Part shown: positions 1 through 7,053 of the stretch, in pieces
Layout: each line of letters opens with the position of its first letter
Position numbering within the stretch: position 1 is the first letter of the stretch
Source: Parabacteroides sp. PM6-13
GTDB taxonomy: Bacteria; Bacteroidota; Bacteroidia; Bacteroidales; Tannerellaceae
Reading direction: 5' to 3'
Assembly: GCF_029892605.1 (NCBI RefSeq)
Contig: NZ_JARXWF010000020.1
Location: forward strand, 1-48,087
DNA length: 48,087 bases
Program-made: the position numbers and the translations under genes
Notes under the pieces: model-generated
What the model saw: the letters and a program-made list of their open reading frames with translations, nothing else
What the model was told of the DNA's origin: nothing
The model's database searches: none

Positions 1-178
1 TTTAGCAAATAAGAGAGTCGAAAATAAAACAGACTGAACACAAGGATTTTACAATCTGAACGATGTGATTCTTCGATTTTAGTCGGTTAGTAGTGCTTTT
101 CAATAATCGTTTCAAGTAGTTGCTGGACTTTAAACGGCAACATCATTTTAACTAAATTATCTTCCATAACTGAAAAAT

Positions 179-1363
179 TTAGAACAACTTCCTTATATCC
201 ATCAAGAAGAAATCTTCAACAGCTATACCACCATCACCGACAATAAATGAGGATTGAGGATTAAATAGTTGTCTGAATTTATCCAATCCTTCTGTTTTTT
301 TCTCCGCATTGCTCTTGACTTCAATAGCTACTACGGAACCCTTCTTCCGCAGAATGAAATCTACTTCATCATTGCGTTCACGCCAGTAGAATACCTCAAA
401 ACGATGAATAAATGCTTGGCTGACGAGATAGGCACCGATACCCGATTCAAAAATATGTCCCCATATTTTACGGTCAAGAATAGCTTGTTGAAAAGTGAAT
501 GAACTATACACCATTTTCAATGCGTTATTGTAAACTTGCAATTTGGGAATACTTGCTTTTCGCCTTGCCATATCCATACTGAATTTCTGAAGTCCGCAAA
601 GTAGTCCGCTCTCATCCAGCAAATTGATGTACCCTGCCAAAGTTGCCGTATTACCCGCATCTTGTAACGAACCAAGCATCTTATTCAAAGAAAGCAAGCT
701 CCCTGAGTAAGCTGCTCCTAACTCGAATGTTTGACGAAGCAAAGCAGGTTTGCTTATGGGAGTATCCATCAAAATGTCTTTATTGATAGTTGCGTCAATA
801 ATGGATGATTGGATATATTGCTGAAAACGGTCATTATCATCAATTAAAGAGGCAGCACCGGGATAACCACCGTAGAACAGATATTGGTCAAGCGAGAAAC
901 CGAAACATTCTTTCATTTCTTGATAGCTCCAGTGGCTCATGCGGATTTCTTCGAATCGTCCAGCCAATGATTCTGACAATCCCTTTTCTAATAGTACGCG
1001 ACTGCTACCAAGAAGCAACACTTTGATGTTGCGGTCATAGAATGTATCATCGTCCCACTCTTTTTTTACGACTTCACTCCAGTTCGCAATTTTTTGTATC
1101 TCATCGATGACAAGAATGATGCTGTCCTGTCCTTTACTCTCTTTCAAGCTGCGAACCGCTGCCCAACAATTGGAAATCCAAGCACTATTCGTAGCCGGAA
1201 CATTGTCGGCAGAAAAGAACTGATAAGGAGCATCCAAATCTTTTAATACTTGCTTGACTACTGTCGATTTACCTATCTGTCGAGCACCCATTACGACCTG
1301 AATAAACCTTCGCTGCTCTTCAATCCTATTCTTAATTGTTTGATATTCTGCCCTTTTGTACAT
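179..1363 (-). CDS. AAA ATPase with C-terminal nuclease-like (DUF4143) domain
   Basis: Predicted cytoplasmic P-loop ATPase of the COG1373 / DUF4143 family, 394 residues, a normal length for the family. Seen: Walker A GARQIGKST at residues 26-34, a Walker B-like stretch ending IDEIQ at about 86-90, a sensor-like LLLGSS near 115-121, and a C-terminal segment EVDFILRKKGSVVAIEVKS that fits a PD-(D/E)XK fold. Family members are widespread accessory genes in Bacteroidales; their substrate is not established. The gene stands alone, downstream of and in the same direction as tRNA-Cys, with its own TATATTTG promoter element overlapped by a repeated TACGCA motif. The ATG used is the only one close to that promoter. 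No frameshift is visible. Family assignment is secure; biological role is unknown. Confidence 0.9.
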   Translation of the reverse strand: MYKRAEYQTIKNRIEEQRRFIQVVMGARQIGKSTVVKQVLKDLDAPYQFFSADNVPATNSAWISNCWAAVRSLKESKGQDSIILVIDEIQKIANWSEVVKKEWDDDTFYDRNIKVLLLGSSRVLLEKGLSESLAGRFEEIRMSHWSYQEMKECFGFSLDQYLFYGGYPGAASLIDDNDRFQQYIQSSIIDATINKDILMDTPISKPALLRQTFELGAAYSGSLLSLNKMLGSLQDAGNTATLAGYINLLDESGLLCGLQKFSMDMARRKASIPKLQVYNNALKMVYSSFTFQQAILDRKIWGHIFESGIGAYLVSQAFIHRFEVFYWRERNDEVDFILRKKGSVVAIEVKSNAEKKTEGLDKFRQLFNPQSSFIVGDGGIAVEDFFLMDIRKLF

Positions 1364-1375
1364 GGTCTTACATTT

Positions 1376-1414
1376 TACGCAGTGGGGTGCGTATTTCTAC
1401 GCAGTGCAAATATA
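1376..1414 (-). promoter_or_regulatory. Promoter -7 element and TACGCA operator-like repeats upstream of the ATPase
   Basis: Reading the minus strand, TATATTTG (1407-1414) matches the Bacteroidales -7 consensus TAnnTTTG. Immediately downstream, over the expected transcription start, the plus strand carries TACGCA (1376-1381), TGCGTA (1388-1393) and TACGCA (1398-1403). That is a dyad with 6-base and 4-base spacers, and the two TACGCA copies are 22 bp apart. Motif positions are read directly; a repressor role is inferred from their location over the start site. Confidence 0.55.
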
Positions 1415-1572
1415 ATAAATACATTTGGGTTATAATAACACATCTCCATAACTTATATGATTCATACAAGTAGCTGGGGCTTTCGTAGTAAAGGCTACTG
1501 GATTAACTCACTTACAGAATCCAAAAAAGTGGGAACAAAGTGGGAAGAATTTGCGAAATTACTCCAAAAGAA

Positions 1573-1611
1573 AAACCGCCAAACATCTGATTTGTTGATG
1601 CTTGGCGGTTT
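1573..1611 (-). terminator. Intrinsic terminator of tRNA-Cys
   Basis: Stem AAACCGCCAA / TTGGCGGTTT (1573-1582 with 1602-1611), extended inside by CATC / GATG. On the minus strand it is followed by a T-rich run (TTCTTTT). It begins a few bases after the tRNA 3' end. Confidence 0.8.
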
Positions 1612-1618
1612 GCGATTG

Positions 1619-1689
1619 AGGTTCCTGGCGGATTCGAACCGCCGTAGACGGTTTTGCAGACCGGTGCCTAGCCACTCGGCCAAGGAACC
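1619..1689 (-). tRNA. tRNA-Cys (anticodon GCA)
   Basis: A 71-nt cloverleaf reads on the minus strand. The acceptor GGTTCCT pairs with AGGAACC, the anticodon loop CTGCAAA carries GCA, and the T arm GGCGGTTCGAATCCGCC contains the canonical GGTTCGAATCC. The discriminator base is U, as expected for tRNA-Cys. The 3' CCA is not encoded. One pair at the top of the anticodon stem appears mismatched. A promoter lies just upstream and a terminator just downstream, so it is a monocistronic tRNA gene. Confidence 0.95.
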
Positions 1690-1707
1690 TTTTTGCTTTT
1701 GCGAGTG

Positions 1708-1739
1708 CAAAGTAAGGGAATAAATTTGGAATGCGCAAA
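1708..1739 (-). promoter_or_regulatory. Promoter of tRNA-Cys
   Basis: Minus strand TTTG (1736-1739), a 20-base spacer, then TTACTTTG (1708-1715). This fits the Bacteroidales two-part promoter (-33 TTTG, 19-21 bp, -7 TAnnTTTG) with one deviation in the -7 element. The tRNA 5' end lies 19 bases further on. Confidence 0.6.
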
Positions 1740-1834
1740 TATTTGAAACGATTTGTGGGAGGAGGGGTGACTTATCCTGAAATTGCTTTGACTTATTCTG
1801 AAAGGGGGAATTCGGGGGCTTTCCGGCGGATTTG

Positions 1835-1865
1835 TTGTTCATTTCGGGAAAAAGACGTTACTTTG
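1835..1865 (+). promoter_or_regulatory. Probable promoter of rfbC
   Basis: TTG (1835-1837), a 20-base spacer and TTACTTTG (1858-1865), the same -7 variant as at tRNA-Cys. It ends 21 bases before the rfbC ATG, typical of the short leaders in this window. Confidence 0.5.
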
Positions 1866-1886
1866 CTTTTCTATTGAGATGATTAT

Positions 1887-2441
1887 ATGAAATATACAGA
1901 GACGGATATACCCGGCGTGTGGATTATGGAACCGAAGGTGTTTGCGGATGCGCGGGGTTATTTTATGGAAAGCTTTAAAAAATCGGACTTCGAGGCGCAT
2001 GTCGGGCGGGTCGATTTTATCCAGGAAAATGAATCGTATTCCACGAAAGGGGTATTGCGCGGCTTGCATTATCAACTGGCTCCCTATGCGCAGGCGAAAT
2101 TAGTGCGTGTGATACAGGGCGAGGTGTTGGACGTGGCGGTAGATATCCGTGTCGGTTCTCCAACGTTTGGAAAACATGTGGCTGTCGTTCTGTCGGGCGA
2201 TAATAAGAAGCAGTTTTTTATTCCGCAGGGATTTGCCCATGGCTTTAAGGTGTTGAGCGAAACAGCTCTTTTTCAGTATAAAGTGGATAATCCCTACCGA
2301 CCAGATCAGGAAGGGGGTATTCTTTTTTCAGATCCGGCGATCGGTATCGATTGGGGTCTGGTTGAGGAGGAGGTTATTCTTTCGGAAAAAGACCGCTTAT
2401 TGCCCCTGTTGCGTGAGGCAAAACTAAATATCAACTATTGA
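1887..2441 (+). CDS. rfbC: dTDP-4-dehydrorhamnose 3,5-epimerase
   Basis: RmlC/RfbC, 184 residues, the usual length of this cupin enzyme. It epimerises dTDP-4-keto-6-deoxy-glucose at C3 and C5 on the way to dTDP-L-rhamnose, a cytosolic precursor for surface polysaccharide. Seen: the conserved N-terminal IPGVWIMEPKVFADARGYFMES, the active-site region VLRGLHYQ with the catalytic His, LVRVIQGEVLDVAVDIR, and FFIPQGFAHGF. The dehydratase gene rfbB starts 19 bases after the stop, so the pair should be co-transcribed. The other two pathway genes (rfbA, rfbD) are not in the window. Confidence 0.97.
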   Translation: MKYTETDIPGVWIMEPKVFADARGYFMESFKKSDFEAHVGRVDFIQENESYSTKGVLRGLHYQLAPYAQAKLVRVIQGEVLDVAVDIRVGSPTFGKHVAVVLSGDNKKQFFIPQGFAHGFKVLSETALFQYKVDNPYRPDQEGGILFSDPAIGIDWGLVEEEVILSEKDRLLPLLREAKLNINY

Positions 2442-2460
2442 TTTATCAAAAAGAAATTGT

Positions 2461-3603
2461 ATGAAAACGTACCTCGTTACCGGAGCTGCCGGTTTTATCG
2501 GCGCGAACTTCGTGAAATATATGCTGTCGACTTACGACGACATTCGTTTGATCGTATTGGATCTATTGACCTATGCGGGCAATCTGGCGACGATAGCCGA
2601 TGATGTCGACGGCGAGCGCTGCCTCTTTGTGAAAGGGGATATCGGCGACCGAAAGCTGACCAATAGCCTTTTTGAGCAATACGCGATCGATTATGTGGTC
2701 AATTTTGCCGCCGAGAGCCATGTGGATCGCAGCATTGAAGATCCGCAGCTTTTCCTTGTAACGAATATCCTGGGAACGCAAAACCTATTGGATACGGCGC
2801 GGGCTTACTGGGTGACCGGAAAGGATACCGGAGGCTATCCAACCTGGCGCGAAGAGGTTCGTTTTCATCAGGTGTCGACCGATGAGGTCTATGGCAGCCT
2901 GGGGGCGGAAGGCTATTTCACGGAAGAGACGCCGCTGGATCCGCATAGCCCCTACAGCGCTTCGAAAACAAGTGCTGACCTTTTTGTGAAGGCCTATCAC
3001 GATACTTATAAGATGCCTGTAACGATCAGCCGTTGCTCGAATAACTACGGGCCTTACCATTTCCCGGAAAAGCTGATTCCGTTGATTATCAAGAATATTC
3101 TGGAAGGAAAGCAATTACCGGTGTATGGTGACGGCACGAATGTGCGCGACTGGCTGTATGTAGAAGACCATTGTAAAGCGATCGATCTGGTGATCCGCCA
3201 CGGTCGGGAGGGTGAGGTCTATAATGTAGGCGGTCATAATGAAAAGCAAAATATCGAAATAGTCAAAGAGATTATCTCCACCATACGGCAGATTATGCTG
3301 GTAGAGCCTCATTACCGTCAGGTATTGAAAAAGAAGGAGCTCGAACCGAACGGAGAGATCGCTATCGACTGGATCAATGACGATCTGATCTCGTTTGTCA
3401 GAGATCGCCTGGGGCATGACCAGCGTTATGCCATCGATCCGGCGAAGATCACCCGTGAACTGGGCTGGACGCCTGAAACCTCTTTCTCGGAAGGGATAGT
3501 GAAAACGATCCGTTGGTATTTAGACCATCAGGCATGGGTGGAAAATATTACCGGCGGAGAATATATGCGTTATTACGAACAGATGTATAAAGCCAACGAT
3601 TAA
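2461..3603 (+). CDS. rfbB: dTDP-glucose 4,6-dehydratase
   Basis: RmlB/RfbB, an extended short-chain dehydrogenase that converts dTDP-glucose to dTDP-4-keto-6-deoxyglucose with bound NAD. Seen: the N-terminal Rossmann motif VTGAAGFIGANF, NFAAESHVDRSI, VSTDEVYGSLG containing the catalytic Asp-Glu, YSASK with catalytic Tyr and Lys, SRCSNNYGP, and the C-terminal WYLDHQAWVENI. At 380 residues it is slightly longer than typical RmlB (about 350); the extra length lies in a segment around residues 270-310 (LVEPHYRQVLKKKELEPNGE), common in Bacteroidales copies as far as I know. It forms an operon with rfbC; a small lipoprotein gene follows 20 bases later. Confidence 0.97.
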   Translation: MKTYLVTGAAGFIGANFVKYMLSTYDDIRLIVLDLLTYAGNLATIADDVDGERCLFVKGDIGDRKLTNSLFEQYAIDYVVNFAAESHVDRSIEDPQLFLVTNILGTQNLLDTARAYWVTGKDTGGYPTWREEVRFHQVSTDEVYGSLGAEGYFTEETPLDPHSPYSASKTSADLFVKAYHDTYKMPVTISRCSNNYGPYHFPEKLIPLIIKNILEGKQLPVYGDGTNVRDWLYVEDHCKAIDLVIRHGREGEVYNVGGHNEKQNIEIVKEIISTIRQIMLVEPHYRQVLKKKELEPNGEIAIDWINDDLISFVRDRLGHDQRYAIDPAKITRELGWTPETSFSEGIVKTIRWYLDHQAWVENITGGEYMRYYEQMYKAND

Positions 3604-3623
3604 TTATTAATTAAAAAAAGAAG

Positions 3624-4151
3624 ATGAGTATGAAAAGATTGAATTGGAAAGTGCTTTTTGCCGCTTTGTGTATGGTAGTGTCTTTTAGCGCGTGCGACGG
3701 CGACGACGATAAAAATAACGAGCAGGCTTTGCTCCAGGGAACATGGATTGTAGAAAGTTTTCCGACGGATAATGAAGCGTTAAACGCGTTGTGCCCGATG
3801 GTGTCCACCTTTATTAATCTGGATCAGACCACCTTCACCTATACGGCAGATGGCAAACTGAATATCCATCTGGTGCCTGCTAATGGTGAGGCGTCGGACT
3901 ATGCGGCGACGTATGCCTTGGGCGATAAAAAACTGACGCTGCAGGTAGAGGCTTATCCGCTGACGTTAGATGTTGTTTCTATCACCGAGAAAACAATGAA
4001 ACTGGAAACGACAATCTCGCCTCAGATGCTGGCCATTCTTATGTTGACTATTCAGGAAGCCTATCCGGAAATCGGGGGTATGTTGGAAGGTCTGGTGGGC
4101 GACAGCCTTGAAAAAGGGTTGAAAATAACCATTAATCAGGTGAAAAAATAA
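3624..4151 (+). CDS. Small lipocalin-like lipoprotein, unknown function
   Basis: 175 residues with a lipoprotein signal: a charged start (MSMKRLNWK), a hydrophobic core and the lipobox FSAC placing the lipidated Cys at residue 24, then an acidic DGDDD linker typical of surface-exported Bacteroidales lipoproteins. The mature part begins LLQGTWIVESFP and continues as alternating beta-like segments (TTFTYTADGKLNIHL, KLTLQVEAYPLTLDVVSI). That resembles the lipocalin-like / DUF4923-type folds in many Bacteroides lipoproteins. I do not recognise a specific function. It starts 20 bases after rfbB and may share its transcript; a fresh promoter element follows it. ATG codons at 3624 and 3630 are both possible starts. 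Confidence 0.8.
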   Translation: MSMKRLNWKVLFAALCMVVSFSACDGDDDKNNEQALLQGTWIVESFPTDNEALNALCPMVSTFINLDQTTFTYTADGKLNIHLVPANGEASDYAATYALGDKKLTLQVEAYPLTLDVVSITEKTMKLETTISPQMLAILMLTIQEAYPEIGGMLEGLVGDSLEKGLKITINQVKK

Positions 4152-4163
4152 AAAAGCATTCCA

Positions 4164-4171
4164 TACCTTTG
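4164..4171 (+). promoter_or_regulatory. Promoter -7 element of the penicillin-binding protein gene
   Basis: TACCTTTG is an exact TAnnTTTG match, 23 bases before the ATG. No clear -33 TTTG is seen at 19-21 bases upstream. Confidence 0.55.
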
Positions 4172-4194
4172 CTTCTTCATTATTCAATAAACAA

Positions 4195-6543
4195 ATGGCA
4201 TCAAAGACAACAAAGATCATAATAGGCTCTGCATGGGCGTTGTTTTTTCTCGCAGTTCTCGTTGTAGTAATCCTGTTTTCCGCCATAGCCAAAGGCTCGA
4301 TAGGCTATATGCCTCCGGTGGAGCAGTTGGAAAATCCGATTGATAAATATGCCTCTCAGATCATTGCGGCAGACGGAAAACTGTTGGGTAGTTATGCGCT
4401 TAGCGATGACAACCGCATTCATGTCAACTACGAAGACCTCTCCCCGGATTTGGTTAAAGCGTTGATAGCAACGGAAGATATCCGTTACGCAGAACATAGT
4501 GGGATCGATGCCATCGGACTTTTCCGTGCGATCGTGAAGCGCGGCCTGTTGTTTCAGAAGAGTGGAGGAGGAGGTAGCACCATCACCCAGCAGCTCGCCA
4601 AGCAGCTCTATTCGCCGACAGCCGGCAATAAGTTGGAGCGTGTGTTTCAGAAGCCGATCGAGTGGGTGATTGCCGTCCAGCTGGAGCGTTTCTATACGAA
4701 GGAGGAGATCATCAATCTGTATCTGAATAAGTTCGACTTTCTCTATAATGCCGTCGGGATTCAGTCGGCCTCGCGCGTCTATTTCAGTAAAACGCCAGGC
4801 ACGCTGAAAACCGAAGAAGCGGCTACCCTGGTGGGGATGTGTAAGAATCCTTCTTATTACAATCCGGTGCGCCAGGTAGAACGCACCCGCGGACGTCGTA
4901 ATGTGGTGTTGGAGCAGATGTATAAAGCTGACTACCTCACTCGCGCCGAATGCGATTCCCTGAAGGAATTGCCGCTGACGACCTATTTTACCCGTGGGGA
5001 TCATAAAGAGGGATTGGCGCCTTATTATCGGGAATATCTGCGCATGAAGCTAACGGCCAAGAAGCCCGATCGTAAGAACTATATGGCCTGGCAGGCTCAG
5101 AAGTTCAAAGAAGACTCCACCGCTTGGGTCAATGATCCGATGTATGGCTGGTGTAATAAGAACAAAAAAGCCGATGGCTCTAATTATAACATCTACACAG
5201 ACGGTCTGAAAATCTATTCAACCATCGACTCCCGTATGCAGCAATATGCCGAAGAGGCGGTGAAAGAACATATCGGTGACTATTTGCAAGGTGCCTTTTT
5301 CAAAGAGAAGAAAGGACGTTCGTACGCGCCGTTCTCCAGCGACCTGAAGAAGGAGGAGATCAATAATATTATGAGCCGCGCAATGAAGCAATCGGAGCGT
5401 TACCGGGTGCTGAAGAAGGCGGGCTTGAGCGAGAAAGAGATCGCAAAGAACTTCGAAGAGCCTGTTGAGATGCGTGTGTATAGCTGGGCAGGTCCTGTCG
5501 ATACGCTAATGTCGCCCCTTGATTCCATCCGTTACCATAAGAGCTTCCTGCGTACCGCCTTTATGTCGATGGAGGCCCGTACCGGTCATGTGAAAGCCTA
5601 TGTGGGAGGGATTGATTATAACTACTTCCAGTATGATATGATTAATGGAGGACGCCGCCAGGTCGGCTCGACCATTAAGCCCTATTTATACTCTTTGGCC
5701 ATGCTCGAAGGCATCAGTCCCTGTGAGCAGATGCTGCATGTCGAACAAACCCTGCTCGATGAGAACGGAAATCCCTGGACACCAAAGAATTCAAGCAAAG
5801 AGAATGTTGGAGAGATGGTGTCGATTCAGTGGGGATTGCAGAAGTCATCCAACTGGGTAAGCGCTTATCTGATGAAGCGCCTGTCGCCATACGCTTTTGT
5901 GCGCTTGCTTCATTCGTTCGGATTGCAGGACGAGATGGATCCGGTTGTCTCTATTTGTTTGGGAACTCCTGATGCGTCGGTGGGTGAAATGGTGACCGGT
6001 TATTCCGTTTTTGCCAACCGGGGATTGCGGGTTGATCCGCTTTATGTGACGCGTATCGAAGATAGTTATGGGAATACAGTGGCTAATTTCACGCCCAAGA
6101 TGAGCGATGTGTTGACCGAAGATGCCTCTTATAAGATGATTCATTTGTTGCGTAATGTGATAAACGCCGGTACGGGTAGCCGTGTTCGTTTCCGCTACGG
6201 CATTCAGGCCGATATGGGTGGGAAAACCGGTACGACACAGAACCACTCCGACGGTTGGTTTATGGGCTTTACGCCGAGCCTGGTCGGTGGTGTCTGGGTA
6301 GGAGGGGAGGAACGATCCATCCGCTTCGACCGGATGAGCGAAGGGCAGGGAGCCAATATGGCCTTGCCGATTTATGGTCTCTTTATGCAGAAGGTATATG
6401 CCGACAAAACACTTGGATATAGCCAGGACGAGAAGTTCGAGATTCCTGAGCAATATCAGGATCCGTGTAATACCCAAAGAGAGTCCGGCGAACAGCCTAT
6501 CTTTGTGCCCGATTCAGGGGGAATCGACCGGATGTTTGAATAA
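4195..6543 (+). CDS. Class A penicillin-binding protein (glycosyltransferase/transpeptidase, PBP1A-type)
   Basis: Bifunctional peptidoglycan synthase, 782 residues, with one N-terminal membrane anchor (about residues 8-31) and a periplasmic body. The GT51 domain polymerises lipid II: catalytic Glu94 in TEDIRYAEHSG, then GGSTITQQLAKQLY and the second conserved region KEEIINLYLNKFDF. The transpeptidase domain cross-links stem peptides: nucleophile Ser492 and Lys495 in GSTIKP, the SSN motif in LQKSSNW, and K677-T-G in GGKTGTT. All key residues are present. It has its own promoter element, and a hairpin with a T-run follows, inside the end of the convergent ybaK. It is called mrcA/ponA in other bacteria; I leave the symbol blank because class A paralogues cannot be told apart here. 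Confidence 0.95.
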   Translation: MASKTTKIIIGSAWALFFLAVLVVVILFSAIAKGSIGYMPPVEQLENPIDKYASQIIAADGKLLGSYALSDDNRIHVNYEDLSPDLVKALIATEDIRYAEHSGIDAIGLFRAIVKRGLLFQKSGGGGSTITQQLAKQLYSPTAGNKLERVFQKPIEWVIAVQLERFYTKEEIINLYLNKFDFLYNAVGIQSASRVYFSKTPGTLKTEEAATLVGMCKNPSYYNPVRQVERTRGRRNVVLEQMYKADYLTRAECDSLKELPLTTYFTRGDHKEGLAPYYREYLRMKLTAKKPDRKNYMAWQAQKFKEDSTAWVNDPMYGWCNKNKKADGSNYNIYTDGLKIYSTIDSRMQQYAEEAVKEHIGDYLQGAFFKEKKGRSYAPFSSDLKKEEINNIMSRAMKQSERYRVLKKAGLSEKEIAKNFEEPVEMRVYSWAGPVDTLMSPLDSIRYHKSFLRTAFMSMEARTGHVKAYVGGIDYNYFQYDMINGGRRQVGSTIKPYLYSLAMLEGISPCEQMLHVEQTLLDENGNPWTPKNSSKENVGEMVSIQWGLQKSSNWVSAYLMKRLSPYAFVRLLHSFGLQDEMDPVVSICLGTPDASVGEMVTGYSVFANRGLRVDPLYVTRIEDSYGNTVANFTPKMSDVLTEDASYKMIHLLRNVINAGTGSRVRFRYGIQADMGGKTGTTQNHSDGWFMGFTPSLVGGVWVGGEERSIRFDRMSEGQGANMALPIYGLFMQKVYADKTLGYSQDEKFEIPEQYQDPCNTQRESGEQPIFVPDSGGIDRMFE

Positions 6544-6563
6544 TCCTCATTAAATATCTGCTA

Positions 6564-7049
6564 TTACAGAATAAGCCCGGCTATGGTAGCTCGGGCTTCT
6601 TTTGTTAAATCTCCGGGCTGTATCATGATCTGCAAGCCCCGTTGCCCGGCGCTGACGTAGATATGGCTGTAGTCCATGGCCGTTTCGTGGATATAGGTCG
6701 GGAAATGCTTTTTCATACCGATCGGCGAACAGGCACCCCGGATATAGCCGGTCAGGGGAAGTAGTTCCTTCATCGGGATCAGATCGCATTTTTTGTTGCC
6801 CGATACCTTGGCCGCTTTCTTCAGATCCAATTCGGCCGCACCGGGAATGATGCAGACAAAGTAGCCCGATTTATCGCCGTGAAGTACCAGCGTTTTGAAT
6901 ACCTGATCGACATTCTCGCCTAATTGCGCGGCTACATGCACGGCGCTCAGGTCGTTTTCGTCCACCTCGTAGGGGATCAGTTCGTATCGGATGTTTGCCT
7001 TATCCAATAGGCGCGCCGCGTTGGTCTTTTGTATCTTCTCCTTTGCCAT
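6564..7049 (-). CDS. ybaK: YbaK/EbsC-family aminoacyl-tRNA deacylase (Cys-tRNA(Pro) deacylase)
   Basis: 161 residues, the normal size of the stand-alone YbaK editing domain, which hydrolyses Cys mischarged on tRNA-Pro in the cytosol. Seen: the N-terminal TNAARLLDKANIRYELIPYEVDE, the central QVFKTLVLHGD with the conserved catalytic Lys, CIIPGAAELDLKKAAKVSG, and GYIRGACSPIGMKK with the GxxSPxG motif. It starts only 4 bases after the tex stop, so tex and ybaK form an operon. Its 3' end doubles as the terminator of the convergent PBP gene. Substrate specificity within the family (YbaK versus ProX-like) is by similarity only. Confidence 0.93.
   Translation of the reverse strand: MAKEKIQKTNAARLLDKANIRYELIPYEVDENDLSAVHVAAQLGENVDQVFKTLVLHGDKSGYFVCIIPGAAELDLKKAAKVSGNKKCDLIPMKELLPLTGYIRGACSPIGMKKHFPTYIHETAMDYSHIYVSAGQRGLQIMIQPGDLTKEARATIAGLIL
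6573..6606 (+). terminator. Terminator of the PBP gene, embedded in the 3' end of ybaK
   Basis: Stem AAGCCCGGCTA / TAGC-t-CGGGCTT (6573-6583 with 6587-6598, one bulged T, TGG loop), followed on the plus strand by CTTTTGTT. It lies within the last codons of the convergent ybaK gene, so coding and terminator functions overlap. Confidence 0.6.
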
Positions 7050-7053
7050 CGCG

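Noticed and set aside
87-167. A 26-codon minus-strand ORF (MEDNLVKMML start) just after the DUF4143 ATPase gene
   Set aside because: It begins 12 bases after the ATPase stop and is hydrophobic/basic enough to look protein-like, but it is short, matches nothing I recognise and has no other support. The rest of the first 178 bases shows no gene.
1500-1689. Possible integration (att) site at the 3' end of tRNA-Cys, with an accessory ATPase gene beyond it
   Set aside because: No duplicated tRNA 3' end and no integrase gene is visible; the tRNA terminator follows undisturbed.
5845-6477. 210-codon ORF antisense to the PBP gene
   Set aside because: No motif, no promoter, and all class A PBP motifs are present on the opposite strand; treated as a shadow frame.
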